Of a DNA stretch of 64,000 bases, positions 9,292-17,224 are shown piece by piece. The DNA lies in the NCBI RefSeq assembly GCF_013155125.1, contig NZ_CP053564.1, positions 4,285,501-4,349,500 on the forward strand, in the 5' to 3' direction. The position numbers were made by a program, and so were the translations under genes. This DNA comes from Pseudonocardia broussonetiae. GTDB lineage: Bacteria; Actinomycetota; Actinomycetes; Mycobacteriales; Pseudonocardiaceae. Below the pieces are notes generated by a model that was not told where the DNA came from, did no database searches, and saw only the letters and a list, made by a program, of their open reading frames with translations. Position 1 is the stretch's first letter, and every line of letters starts with the position of its first letter.

Positions 9292-10520
9292 CACGGCGGC
9301 ACCCGGCCGGCCGCGTCGGCCCCGGGCGGGCGCGCCCCGACCGACCGGCCGTACCGGGCGGCGAGGGGTGCGGCGCTCAACCCGTGGACGACCACGCTCA
9401 GCAGCACCGTCACGGCGATGACGACGACGGCCGGGTCGGCCTGCGGCCCGAGCTCCTCCACGGCGAGCAGGGCGAAGACCAGGGACGCCAGCCCGCGCGG
9501 CCCGAACCAGCCGACGAACGCGACGGTCCGCCGGTCGAGGCCCGAGCCGACCAGGGCGAGCGCGACGGGCAGCATCCGCACGACGGTGAGGCTCAGGACG
9601 GCGTACACCACGGTGACCACGTCCAGCCCGGCGAGCACCAGCGGTACCGCGATCAGGCCGAAGGCGATCCACACGAGCAGGGAGACCAGGCCGCTCGCCT
9701 GCTCCAGGAACACGACCTCCGCCGGCCCGCGTCGACCGGCCGCCGCGCCGAAGGCCAGCCCGCCGCAGAACGCGGCGACGAAGCCGTTCCCGCCGACCGC
9801 GACCGCGGCCAGGTAGCAGGCGAGGGCGAGCGCGAGGACGGCGATGCCCGCGAACTCCTCGGCGGACCACCCCCGGTGCCGGGCCCACCGCAGCAGGGCG
9901 CCCCCGCCGACGCCGGCCGCCACGCCCACGCCCACGCCCACGGCCAGCTCGACCAGCGCCGCGCCGACGCCGCGCCCCTCGGCGAGTCCCTCGGCGGAGG
10001 CGGCGCCGGCGATCGCGAGCATGACGACCGGCGTGGCGATGCCGTCGTTCAGCCCGCTCTCCACGGTGAGGAGCCGGCGGATCGGGGACGGCACCGCCGG
10101 GTTCGTCACGACCGGCACGCCCAGCGCCGCGTCGGTGGGCGCCAGGGCCGCGGCGACGAGCAGCGCGAGCCACACGCCGAGCCCGGGCGCCAGCCAGAGC
10201 GCCAGCAGCCACCCGAGGACGACCGTGAGGGGCAGGCCCACCCCGAGCAGGCGCACGTAGCGGCCCAGGTCGCCCCGGAGCTCGGCGACCCGCACCCGCG
10301 CGGCGTCACCGAAGAGCACCCAGACGAGGGTGAGCTCCACCAGCGGTTCGAGGCCCTCCGAGGCCGACGACGGGTCGGCCGCACCCAGCGCCGCCAGGAC
10401 CGCGCCGACGACCACGAAGACGATGGGGGCCGTCAGGTCCGCCCGCTCGAACCGCGCGGAGACCAGCCCCCACGCGAAGATCGCCCCGGTGACCACCAGG
10501 AGCGCCGTCGTCACGTGCAC
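9291..10520 (-). CDS. Cation:proton antiporter, CPA1/NhaP-like
   Basis: A 409-residue protein with about twelve hydrophobic segments. It shows monovalent cation/proton antiporter hallmarks: ALAPTDAALGVPVV with the conserved Asp in the sixth helix region and ESGLNDGIATPVVML with the second Asp (Asn-Asp pair), both typical of CPA1 proteins. The C-terminal FVGWFGPRGLASLVFALL is also characteristic. It lacks a long cytoplasmic regulatory tail. The GTG start at 10520 lies 7 bp after the upstream stop; its own stop overlaps the DUF2254 start. In this operon it may compensate proton or charge movement linked to the SulP permease (inference). Confidence 0.87.
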   Translation of the reverse strand: MHVTTALLVVTGAIFAWGLVSARFERADLTAPIVFVVVGAVLAALGAADPSSASEGLEPLVELTLVWVLFGDAARVRVAELRGDLGRYVRLLGVGLPLTVVLGWLLALWLAPGLGVWLALLVAAALAPTDAALGVPVVTNPAVPSPIRRLLTVESGLNDGIATPVVMLAIAGAASAEGLAEGRGVGAALVELAVGVGVGVAAGVGGGALLRWARHRGWSAEEFAGIAVLALALACYLAAVAVGGNGFVAAFCGGLAFGAAAGRRGPAEVVFLEQASGLVSLLVWIAFGLIAVPLVLAGLDVVTVVYAVLSLTVVRMLPVALALVGSGLDRRTVAFVGWFGPRGLASLVFALLAVEELGPQADPAVVVIAVTVLLSVVVHGLSAAPLAARYGRSVGARPPGADAAGRVPP

Positions 10521-10527
10521 GGCCGCC

Positions 10528-10965
10528 TCACCCGCGTGCGTCGACGTCGGGGGCCGGTGACCGCCCGAGCAGGGTCCGGATCCCGAGGAGCGCGGGCGGG
10601 GCCAGGAGCACGATCGGCACGACCGCCAGCACCGCCACCGGGAGACCGCCCGCGCCGAACAGGGCCGTGACGGCGGCGACCAGCGACAGGACCCACACCG
10701 CGGAGTAGGCGAGGGCGACCCACCGGGGCGGGGTCGTACCGACCGTCCAGCCGCGCCGGACCTGGGTCTTCAGCGCCAGCAGGAAGGCTCCGCCCGCGAC
10801 GGCGCCCACGGTGAGGACGAGGAGCACGACGGAGGCGATCACCGGGTCCCGCTGGTTCGCCTCGGCCGCCGTGGCGACGAACAGGCCGGTGCACAGACCG
10901 ACGACGAGCGCCTGGATCGGCGGCGGACGCTTGGTGAGGTACGCGGCGAGCAGCGCGAAGATCAT
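10528..10965 (-). CDS. Four-helix integral membrane protein, unknown function
   Basis: A 145-residue protein, mostly membrane: hydrophobic spans at about 17-32, 42-68, 82-103 and 107-130, with a basic loop LKTQVRRGWTVGTTPPR between the second and third. ATG 10965 overlaps the TGA stop of the FGE gene (ATGA), so translation is coupled to FGE. The stop is followed 7 bp later by the antiporter start. No family was recognised. Its fixed position behind FGE makes it a candidate partner in sulfatase maturation or in localisation of the enzyme (inference only). Confidence 0.75.
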   Translation of the reverse strand: MIFALLAAYLTKRPPPIQALVVGLCTGLFVATAAEANQRDPVIASVVLLVLTVGAVAGGAFLLALKTQVRRGWTVGTTPPRWVALAYSAVWVLSLVAAVTALFGAGGLPVAVLAVVPIVLLAPPALLGIRTLLGRSPAPDVDARG

Positions 10966-11918
10966 CGGTCGTCCTCGATCCCGCCGGCCGGGTGGACGGC
11001 CGCCGCCATGCGGAAGCCGATGTTCCCGGCGCTGCTGTCCGGGGTGTTCGCGCTGCGCGCGGCGCACCGGTAGCGCCAGCAGTAGGACTCGTGGCAGAGG
11101 TAGGAGCCACCCCGCATGTTCCGCCGGCCGGGCCGCGCCGGACCGAACCGGTCGGCGCACCACTCCCAGACGTTCCCCGTCGTGTTGTGCAGGCCGTACC
11201 CGTTCGCCGGGTAGGCGTCGACGGGCGCGGTGCCGGCGAAGCCGTCCTCGCCGGTGTCGCGGCCCGGGAACCGGCCCTGGAACACGTTCATCCGGTGCTC
11301 GCCGCCGGGGGTCAGCTCGTCGCCCCAGGGGTACCGGACCCCGTCGAGCCCGCCGCGCGCCGCGTACTCCCACTCCGCCTCGGCGGGCAGCCGCCCGCCC
11401 GCCCACCGGCAGTACTCGCGCGCGTCCAACCACGACACGTGGACGACCGGGTGGTCCCCCCGGCCGTCGACGTCCGAGGCGCCGCCCTCCGGCCTGCGCC
11501 ACGAGGCACCTGGCACCTCCCGCCACCAGGGCGCGGCCGCGACCGCCCGCGTCGGCGGGAAGTCGTCGGGCAGCAGGCCCCCGAACACGAAGGACGTCCC
11601 CACCCACTCCGCCGTCGTGACGTACCCGGTCGCCGCGGCGAAGGCGGCGAAGTCGTCGTTGCTGACCGCGTGCGGGGCGATCCGGAACGCCCCGACCCGG
11701 ACGTCCCGCGCCGGCCCCTCGCCGTCGCCGGGGTAGCGCTGCTCGTCGGAACCCATCCTGAACACGCCACCGGGCAGCGCGAGCAGTGCCGTGTGGGGCT
11801 GCGTCGTCGGCGTGGTCGGCGTCCCGCCGGTGCGGCCCTCCGCCCGCACCCCCGCATCCGTCCCGCTGCGGGACACCCCACCGCAGCACGAGCTGTCCGT
11901 CGCATCCGACACCGGCAT
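10962..11918 (-). CDS. Formylglycine-generating enzyme (sulfatase maturase)
   Basis: A 318-residue FGE-sulfatase family protein. It oxidises the Cys of sulfatase CxPxR motifs to C-alpha-formylglycine using O2 and copper. Many FGE-fold proteins lack the catalytic pair, but here both active-site cysteines are present (C275 and C280 in GGSYLCHESYC), followed by YRCAARSANTPDSS and GNIGFRMA. This nearly matches characterised aerobic FGEs of human and Streptomyces. Earlier signatures are PGGVFRMGSDE, HPVVHVSW, RLPAEAEWEYAARGG and GNVWEWCAD. No signal peptide is evident, so it should act in the cytoplasm. It lies 34 bp behind the SulP gene and is coupled to the next membrane gene. The two nearby sulfatases carry CSPSR and CSPTR, its expected substrates. 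Confidence 0.93.
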   Translation of the reverse strand: MPVSDATDSSCCGGVSRSGTDAGVRAEGRTGGTPTTPTTQPHTALLALPGGVFRMGSDEQRYPGDGEGPARDVRVGAFRIAPHAVSNDDFAAFAAATGYVTTAEWVGTSFVFGGLLPDDFPPTRAVAAAPWWREVPGASWRRPEGGASDVDGRGDHPVVHVSWLDAREYCRWAGGRLPAEAEWEYAARGGLDGVRYPWGDELTPGGEHRMNVFQGRFPGRDTGEDGFAGTAPVDAYPANGYGLHNTTGNVWEWCADRFGPARPGRRNMRGGSYLCHESYCWRYRCAARSANTPDSSAGNIGFRMAAAVHPAGGIEDDR

Positions 11919-11952
11919 GCGCCGACGATCCCCACCGCGCTCGGCGGCGGCA

Positions 11953-13647
11953 TCACCCGTCGCGGATGACCCGCCCGGTCCCGCCGGCCGTGGGGTCCGC
12001 CGGCTCGGCCGACTCCGGGTCGGCGGCCTCCCGGGCGGCCCGCTCCGTCTGCGTGCGGCGCCGGAACTCGACGACGGCGTCGCGGACGCGGAGCGGGAAC
12101 CCGTGCGCCCCGATGCGGTCCTCGAGACCCAGCCGCTGCAAGGTGGTGCGCAGCGTCGTGCGCACGCTGACCAGCACCAACCGCACGGACCTCTCCTCGA
12201 GCTGGTCCATCAGCTCGTCGAGCGCCTCGGCGCCCGTCACGTCCATGTCGACGATGCCCTCGGCGTCGATGACGACCTCGCGCACCGGCGGGTCCGACGC
12301 GTCGACGAGGTCGATCACCTCCTCGCGCAGCACGGCCGCGTTCGCGAAGAACAGCGGCGCGTCGAAGCGGTAGACGAGCAGTCCGGGCACCATCCGGGAG
12401 CCGTCGTGGTTGGCCGCGGTCCGCCACGCGGTTCGGCCCGCGACCCGGCCCAGCACCGCCGTGGGCGGCAGCACGGCTCGCCGCAGCACCTCCAGCAGCG
12501 ACACCGCCACCCCCACACCGATGCCCGGCAGCACGCCGACGACCAACACGCCGCCCGCCGTGACGGCCGCGAGCACGAAGTCGCTGCGCCGGACCCGCCA
12601 CAGCAGGCGCAGCCCGTCGAGGTCGACCATCCGGGCCGAGGCCACGAGCACGACCGCGCCGAGCGCCGCCTGCGGCAGGTACCGGAAGACCGGCGTCAGC
12701 ACCAGCAGCGTCACCGCGGTGAGCGCCGCCGCCACGAGGTTCGCCCCCTGCGACCGGGCGCGGGCGTCGGCGACCATGAAGCTGCGCGAGTCGCTCGCGT
12801 TCGCGGGGAACCCCTGCAGCAGGCCCGAACCGACGGACGCGGCGGCCAGGCCGAGGAACTCCCGGCGGCCCGACACCCGGTCTCGGTCACGACGGGCCAG
12901 GGCGCCGGCCGTCAGCATGCTGCTCGCGAAGATCAGGAGGGCGACGCTCGCTCCGGCGCCGAGCAGGTCGAGCACGTCGCCGGGCGCCGTGTCGGGGAGC
13001 GACGGGACCGGGATGCCGGAGTCGACCTCGCCGATCACCGGCACCTCGTCCTGCCACCCGACGAGGGCCACGAGGGCGGTGGCCGACGTGACCGCGAGCA
13101 GGATGCCGGGCACGCCCGGGGCCCAGCGGATCACGGCGACCACGACGAGCACCGTCGCGACGCCGATGAGCAGCGCCCGCGTGTTCGTCGTCGGGAGTGC
13201 GGCGACCAGCTCACCCAGCTTGCGCCACCACTGCTCGGCCGGCGTGGGGACCGCGAAGATCTTGCCGAGCTGGCCTGAGCCGATCACGACGGCCGACCCG
13301 GCGAGGTAGCCGGCCAGCACCGGCGTGGACAGCAACCGGGCCACCACGCCGAGACGCAGCAGCGCCCCCAGGAGCAGGAAGCCCGCCGTCACCAGGCTGA
13401 GCAGCGCGGCCAGCCCGGCGGCCCGCTCGGGGGCGTCGGCGACGAGGCCGCCGACGTAGGCCGCGGTCACGATGGCGATCGACGACTCGGGTCCGACGTT
13501 GGCGTAGCGGCTGCTGCCCAGCAACGGGTACAGCAGCAGGGCGCCGAGTGCGGTGTAGAGGCCCGCGACCGGGGACAGGCCGGCCAGCTCGCCGTAGGCG
13601 AGGCCCTGCGGCACCAGCACCGCCCACACCCCGAGCCCGGCGAGCAC
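11953..13647 (-). CDS. SulP family inorganic anion (sulfate) permease with STAS domain
   Basis: A 564-residue reading from GTG 13647. It holds the SulP transmembrane core (VLVPQGLAYGELAGL, SRYANVGPESSIAIVTAAYVG, ten or more helices). From about residue 430 it holds a STAS domain (VYRFDAPLFFANA, VIDAEGIVDMDVTGAEAL) typical of sulfate/bicarbonate transporters. The GTG used here falls inside the first family-conserved region. The frame continues upstream with LPGAADLAGYRRAWLRPDV, which looks like genuine SulP N-terminus, but no ATG, GTG or TTG exists before the in-frame TGA; only CTG codons or an ATC at about 13762-13764 are available. The real start is therefore uncertain. It is followed by FGE. 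Confidence 0.85.
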   Translation of the reverse strand: MLAGLGVWAVLVPQGLAYGELAGLSPVAGLYTALGALLLYPLLGSSRYANVGPESSIAIVTAAYVGGLVADAPERAAGLAALLSLVTAGFLLLGALLRLGVVARLLSTPVLAGYLAGSAVVIGSGQLGKIFAVPTPAEQWWRKLGELVAALPTTNTRALLIGVATVLVVVAVIRWAPGVPGILLAVTSATALVALVGWQDEVPVIGEVDSGIPVPSLPDTAPGDVLDLLGAGASVALLIFASSMLTAGALARRDRDRVSGRREFLGLAAASVGSGLLQGFPANASDSRSFMVADARARSQGANLVAAALTAVTLLVLTPVFRYLPQAALGAVVLVASARMVDLDGLRLLWRVRRSDFVLAAVTAGGVLVVGVLPGIGVGVAVSLLEVLRRAVLPPTAVLGRVAGRTAWRTAANHDGSRMVPGLLVYRFDAPLFFANAAVLREEVIDLVDASDPPVREVVIDAEGIVDMDVTGAEALDELMDQLEERSVRLVLVSVRTTLRTTLQRLGLEDRIGAHGFPLRVRDAVVEFRRRTQTERAAREAADPESAEPADPTAGGTGRVIRDG

Positions 13648-13750
13648 GTCGGGGCGCAGCCACGCCCGCCGGTACCCGGCCAGGTCGGCGGCCCCGGGCA
13701 GGAGCCGCCGCAGCCGCCGCCCTCGCGACGCCGGCTCGGTGTCCGGTGCG

Positions 13751-13912
13751 CTAGCGATGACGGCTCAGCAACGGTGCCGGGTGGGGGCACAGCGAGTGGT
13801 TGGGCCGGTGGCGTGGGCCGAGGAGGGGGCCGTACAAGCGCGTGGCGCGGCGGTGCAACCGGATCGCCACGACGCTCAGCGCGACCAGGAGCGTCGGCAA
13901 CATCCACATCAT
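13751..13912 (-). CDS. 53-residue membrane peptide upstream of SulP
   Basis: A short frame: ATG ATG TGG ATG TTG and onward, encoding an N-terminal hydrophobic helix (MMWMLPTLLVALSVVAIRL) followed by a basic, His/Pro-rich tail ending SRHR and TAG. Its start overlaps the TGA of the seven-codon frame upstream (13909-13932), and its stop lies at the beginning of the extended SulP reading frame. This tight packing, the hydrophobic helix and conserved-looking codon use argue for a real gene. It may be a small membrane partner or a coupling peptide for the SulP operon (inference). Confidence 0.6.
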   Translation of the reverse strand: MMWMLPTLLVALSVVAIRLHRRATRLYGPLLGPRHRPNHSLCPHPAPLLSRHR

Positions 13913-13932
13913 CGGGCACCTCGTTCGTTCAT
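13909..13932 (-). CDS. Possible seven-residue leader peptide (MNERGAR)
   Basis: A near-perfect Shine-Dalgarno AGGAGGA (13937-13943) is placed five bases before ATG 13932. That start opens a frame of only seven codons, whose TGA overlaps the ATG of the membrane peptide (13912). Strong initiation on so short a frame suggests a translationally coupled leader controlling the SulP-FGE operon. It could also be a decayed start. Confidence 0.4.
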   Translation of the reverse strand: MNERGAR

Positions 13933-14057
13933 CGTGTCCTCCTCGGTCCGGACTGCGGCGCGCAGGTAGGTAGGCCCGCCGCCCGTACTGTTCTCACCTC
14001 CGCGGTCCCCCACAATCGGCGGAGACGGTGCCGTCGAACCCGCCGAGGAGGCCGCGG

Positions 14058-14420
14058 ATGGACATGGTCCCTCGCGACGACCCGCGCGTCGTCGCCCTGT
14101 CGGCGGCCCTGCAGCCCTACGGCTGGACCATGGCCACCCCGGAGATGCTGGCCCGACGCGCGGTCGGGGTCCTGGACCGCCACTGGCTCCTCGGCGAACT
14201 GCCCGTTCCGCGGCCCGCCGGCTGGATGGACGGCGTCGAGCCGGCGGTGCGGAGCGACGAGCGCGTGGGCGTGCTGGTGGAGGCTCTGGCGGCACTGCGC
14301 TGGCGGGTGCTGACCCGCGAAGCGCTGTGCCGCCGGCTCGTCAGCGCGCTGGAGTGCTGGTCGGTGCGCCGCCGGCTCGTCGACATCGAGCTCGGCTGGT
14401 TGCTCGACGGCGGCGCCTGA
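14058..14420 (+). CDS. Hypothetical protein, 120 residues
   Basis: A 120-residue protein from ATG 14058, preceded by GAGGAGG; an earlier in-frame start at 14028 has no such site. The protein is alpha-helical (PEMLARRAVGVLDRHWLL, LVEALAALRWRVLTREALCRRLVSALECWSVRRRLVDIELGWLL), has two Cys far apart, no membrane segment and no recognised domain. It is divergent from the SulP operon and convergent with the sulfatase gene, with 12 bp between stops. Function is not predictable. Confidence 0.65.
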   Translation: MDMVPRDDPRVVALSAALQPYGWTMATPEMLARRAVGVLDRHWLLGELPVPRPAGWMDGVEPAVRSDERVGVLVEALAALRWRVLTREALCRRLVSALECWSVRRRLVDIELGWLLDGGA

Positions 14421-14432
14421 CCGGCGGCCCGC

Positions 14433-16784
14433 TCACTGCCGCGACATCGCCGCCCGCATCTCGGCCTCGCTGTCGACGATGAGGTCGCCGCTCAGGTCGA
14501 CGGTCACGCTGCGCAGCAGACCGGTGAACCGGAACGGTGAGCGGTAGTCGGTGACGATCGGCGCGCCGGGGTTGGCCCCGCACGACAACCCGCCCGGGTT
14601 GAACATGATCGGGACGGTCACCGGGAGCTCGGCCTGCCCGACGAGCCGGTCGTCGACGTAGAGCTGGGCCCGCCCCGGCGCCCCCCGACCCCGGGCGAAG
14701 TCGGGCTCACCGGTCGGCTCGAACTCGAACCGCAGCCGGTGGTCGCCCTCGGGCAGCGGATCGGCCGAGGACACCCGGTGCGTGGCGCGGCTGAGGTAGT
14801 TGTGGGCGTAGTGCAGCCGCTGGTCCTGCACGTAGAACGCGAACCCGCCCGTGTTGGCGCCCTGGCAGAGCAACACGCCCTCGGCACCGCCGGCGGGGAT
14901 CCCGACGTCGGCGACGATGCTGTGCGGGCGGTTGAGCACCCGCGGAGCGACGGCGCCGGGCACGATCGCGGTGTCCGGCCAGAACGTGTAGCTCGTGCGC
15001 TCCTGGGTGAGCTGCGGTCGCTCGGTCATCAGCCGGAGCACCGCGGTGCCGTCGATGGGGAGGACGCCGTAGCGGCCCGCCTCGACGTACCACTGGGCGA
15101 TGAGCTCGACGACCTTGCTGCGGTTCTCCGCGGCGACGTCGTAGTTCTCCGCGAAGTCCTCGGCCGAGTTGTAGAGCTCCCAGCGCTCGGCGTCGAGCAC
15201 CGCCAGCGTCTCGGCGCTGATCGCGGTGCCGAACGGCACCTCGGCCTCGGCGAACGACGGGCCCGGCCAGGGGCAGACCGCCCGCCAGCCGTTGTGGTCG
15301 ATCGCCCGGTGGCCGAACATCTCGAAGTACTGCGTGTAGTGGCGCGTCGGCGCCTCCGCCTCGTCGAACGTCTGCGCGAAGCTCACTCCGTGGAGCGGTG
15401 CCTGGGTGACGCCGCGGATCGTGGTGGGCGGCTCGATCCCCAGCACGTCCAGCACGGTCGGGACCATGTCGATGATGTGCGCGTACTGCTGGCGGACCTC
15501 CCCGCGGGCGGTGATCCCGGCGGGCCAGTGCACGAGGAACGGGTCGCTCGCACCGCCGCGGTAGGTCTCGCGCTTCCACCGCCGGAACGGCGTGTTGCCG
15601 GCCCAGGTCCATCCCCACGGGTAGTGGTTGAACGTGGTGGGTCCGCCGATCTCGTCGAGCTTGGCCAGGCTGTCCTCGAGCGGTTCCGGTGCGTTGTTGA
15701 AGAACTGGGTCTCGTTCGTGGTGCCGGCGACGCCCCCCTCGGCGCTCGCGCCGTTGTCGGACACGACCATGATCAGGGTGTTGTCGAGCTCGCCCGTGCC
15801 GCGCAGGAAGTCCAGCAGCCGGCCGATCTGCTCGTCGGTGTGCGACAGGAATCCGGCGAACACCTCCATCAGCCGGGCCGCGAGCGTGCGGGCCTCGGGC
15901 GCGAGCGACTCCCACTCGGGCACATCGGGGTCGTGCCGCGAGAGCTCCGCATCCGGGGGGATCACGCCGAGCTCCTTCTGCCGGGCGAACGTCTCCTGGC
16001 GGTAGACGTCCCAGCCCTCGTCGAAGCGCCCCGCGTACCGGTCGGCCCACTCCCGCGCGACGTGGTGCGGGGCGTGCGCCGCGCCCGGGCAGAAGTGCAG
16101 GTAGAAGGGCTTGTCCGGGGCCACCTGCTTCGCGTCGGCGATGAACGAGATCGCGTGGTCGGTGAGGTCCTCGGTCAGGTGGTAGCCCTCCTCCGGGCTG
16201 CGCGGCGGCTCCACCTGGTGGTTGTCGTGGACGAGGTCGGGATACCACTGGCTGGTGTCCCCGCCCAGGAAGCCGTAGAAGCGGTCGAAGCCGCGCCCGA
16301 GGGGCCAGCGGTCGTACGGCCCGGCGGCGGACTCCTGCTCGGACGGCATCAGGTGCCACTTGCCGATCATGTACGTGTTGTAGCCGTGCTGCTTGAGCAT
16401 CTCCGACAGGAAGCCGTTCTCGAACGGCGTGTTGCCGTCGTAGCCGGGGAAGCCGGTGGAGAGCTCGGTGATCGCGGCCATCCCGTTGGAGTGGTGGTTG
16501 CGGCCGGTGACCACGCAGGAGCGCGATGGCGAGCACAGCGCCGTGGTGTGCATGCGGTTGTAGCGCAGTCCCGAGTCCGCGAGCGAGTCCAGGTGCGGGG
16601 TGGCGATCGGGCTCCCGTAGCAGCCGAACTGCCCGAACCCGACGTCGTCCAGGACGATGATCAGCACGTTCGGGGACCCCGGCAGCGCACGTACCGGCTG
16701 GGGCCAGGCCGGGGCCGACTCGTCCGTGGTCCGTCCGATCCGGCCGGGGAACGTCGTGCCCGGCTGGTACTCGCTCAACGCCAT
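14433..16784 (-). CDS. Arylsulfatase (type I, Cys-type), AtsA/AtsD-like
   Basis: A 783-residue sulfatase. It hydrolyses sulfate esters using a formylglycine made from Cys84 in the signature ALCSPSRSCVVTGRNH. Metal-site residues are visible: VLDDVGF (Asp46, Asp47), GKWH (MIGKWHLMP) and VVSDNGAS. The last 200 residues form a beta-rich C-terminal domain. Size and architecture match the large mycobacterial AtsA/AtsD-type enzymes. ATG 16784 follows AGGAAGG at good spacing; the longer frame from 16844 lacks one. No signal peptide is seen, so the enzyme is probably cytoplasmic, consistent with cytoplasmic FGE. It shares clear similarity along its length with the broken sulfatase at 19260. The natural substrate is unknown. 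Confidence 0.92.
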   Translation of the reverse strand: MALSEYQPGTTFPGRIGRTTDESAPAWPQPVRALPGSPNVLIIVLDDVGFGQFGCYGSPIATPHLDSLADSGLRYNRMHTTALCSPSRSCVVTGRNHHSNGMAAITELSTGFPGYDGNTPFENGFLSEMLKQHGYNTYMIGKWHLMPSEQESAAGPYDRWPLGRGFDRFYGFLGGDTSQWYPDLVHDNHQVEPPRSPEEGYHLTEDLTDHAISFIADAKQVAPDKPFYLHFCPGAAHAPHHVAREWADRYAGRFDEGWDVYRQETFARQKELGVIPPDAELSRHDPDVPEWESLAPEARTLAARLMEVFAGFLSHTDEQIGRLLDFLRGTGELDNTLIMVVSDNGASAEGGVAGTTNETQFFNNAPEPLEDSLAKLDEIGGPTTFNHYPWGWTWAGNTPFRRWKRETYRGGASDPFLVHWPAGITARGEVRQQYAHIIDMVPTVLDVLGIEPPTTIRGVTQAPLHGVSFAQTFDEAEAPTRHYTQYFEMFGHRAIDHNGWRAVCPWPGPSFAEAEVPFGTAISAETLAVLDAERWELYNSAEDFAENYDVAAENRSKVVELIAQWYVEAGRYGVLPIDGTAVLRLMTERPQLTQERTSYTFWPDTAIVPGAVAPRVLNRPHSIVADVGIPAGGAEGVLLCQGANTGGFAFYVQDQRLHYAHNYLSRATHRVSSADPLPEGDHRLRFEFEPTGEPDFARGRGAPGRAQLYVDDRLVGQAELPVTVPIMFNPGGLSCGANPGAPIVTDYRSPFRFTGLLRSVTVDLSGDLIVDSEAEMRAAMSRQ

Positions 16785-17224
16785 GTCCGGCCTTCCTGTC
16801 CGAGAAGCCGATGATCGGCCCCACTCCAGGTGAGGAGCGAACACCGCCGCGGGGACGCGGTCCTCACCTGCATCAGGTGGTCAGGGGCACGCCACCAGCT
16901 CCGCCGCGGACCATCCGGAGCGTCAGCACGCCGACGACCGGGAAGCAGACGGAACGATCGCGTGGAAGCCGTCGGCGTCGACGGCTGCCGCCGATGACGG
17001 CACCGTCGAGCAGCAGGTCGGCCATCTCGCGGCCGGTCCCGTTGCGGATCACGACCCGGCGCGTCCGACGCCGGGGCGGTCGCCCCGGGTGTGGAGGTCG
17101 CCGGCCGCCCGGGCGTGCTCGCCCCGATCGGGTGGTGCCCGGCCGCGGTCTCGTCGTCAGGGTGCGGTCATCGACCGCCCGCCCGGGCCGAGACCTCCGA
17201 TCACGCTGCTGCACAGGACGGGTC
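16785..17224. other. 440-bp divergent gap between sulfatase and aquaporin
   Basis: No convincing gene is seen. It holds the inverted repeats near 16827-16879 (listed separately) and, closer to the aquaporin, a palindrome CCGGGGCG-gt-CGCCCCGG at 17071-17088. Short open frames here are low-complexity Arg/Pro-rich readings on both strands. The gap probably holds both promoters. Confidence 0.5.
16827..16879. promoter_or_regulatory. Inverted repeats upstream of the sulfatase
   Basis: CAGGTGAGGA (16827-16836) pairs perfectly with TCCTCACCTG (16861-16870) across 24 bp. The latter also forms CACCTG-cat-CAGGTG with 16874-16879. Three copies of the same six-base core lie 43-95 bp upstream of the sulfatase start, as expected for an operator (inference). 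Confidence 0.45.

Noticed and set aside
10528..11889. 453-codon minus-strand frame
   Set aside because: Its first two thirds are an out-of-frame reading of FGE; only 10528-10965 is gene-like and is coupled by ATGA.
14739..16814. 691-codon plus-strand frame opposite the intact sulfatase
   Set aside because: Same reason: antisense of a GC-rich gene whose other strand carries clear sulfatase motifs.
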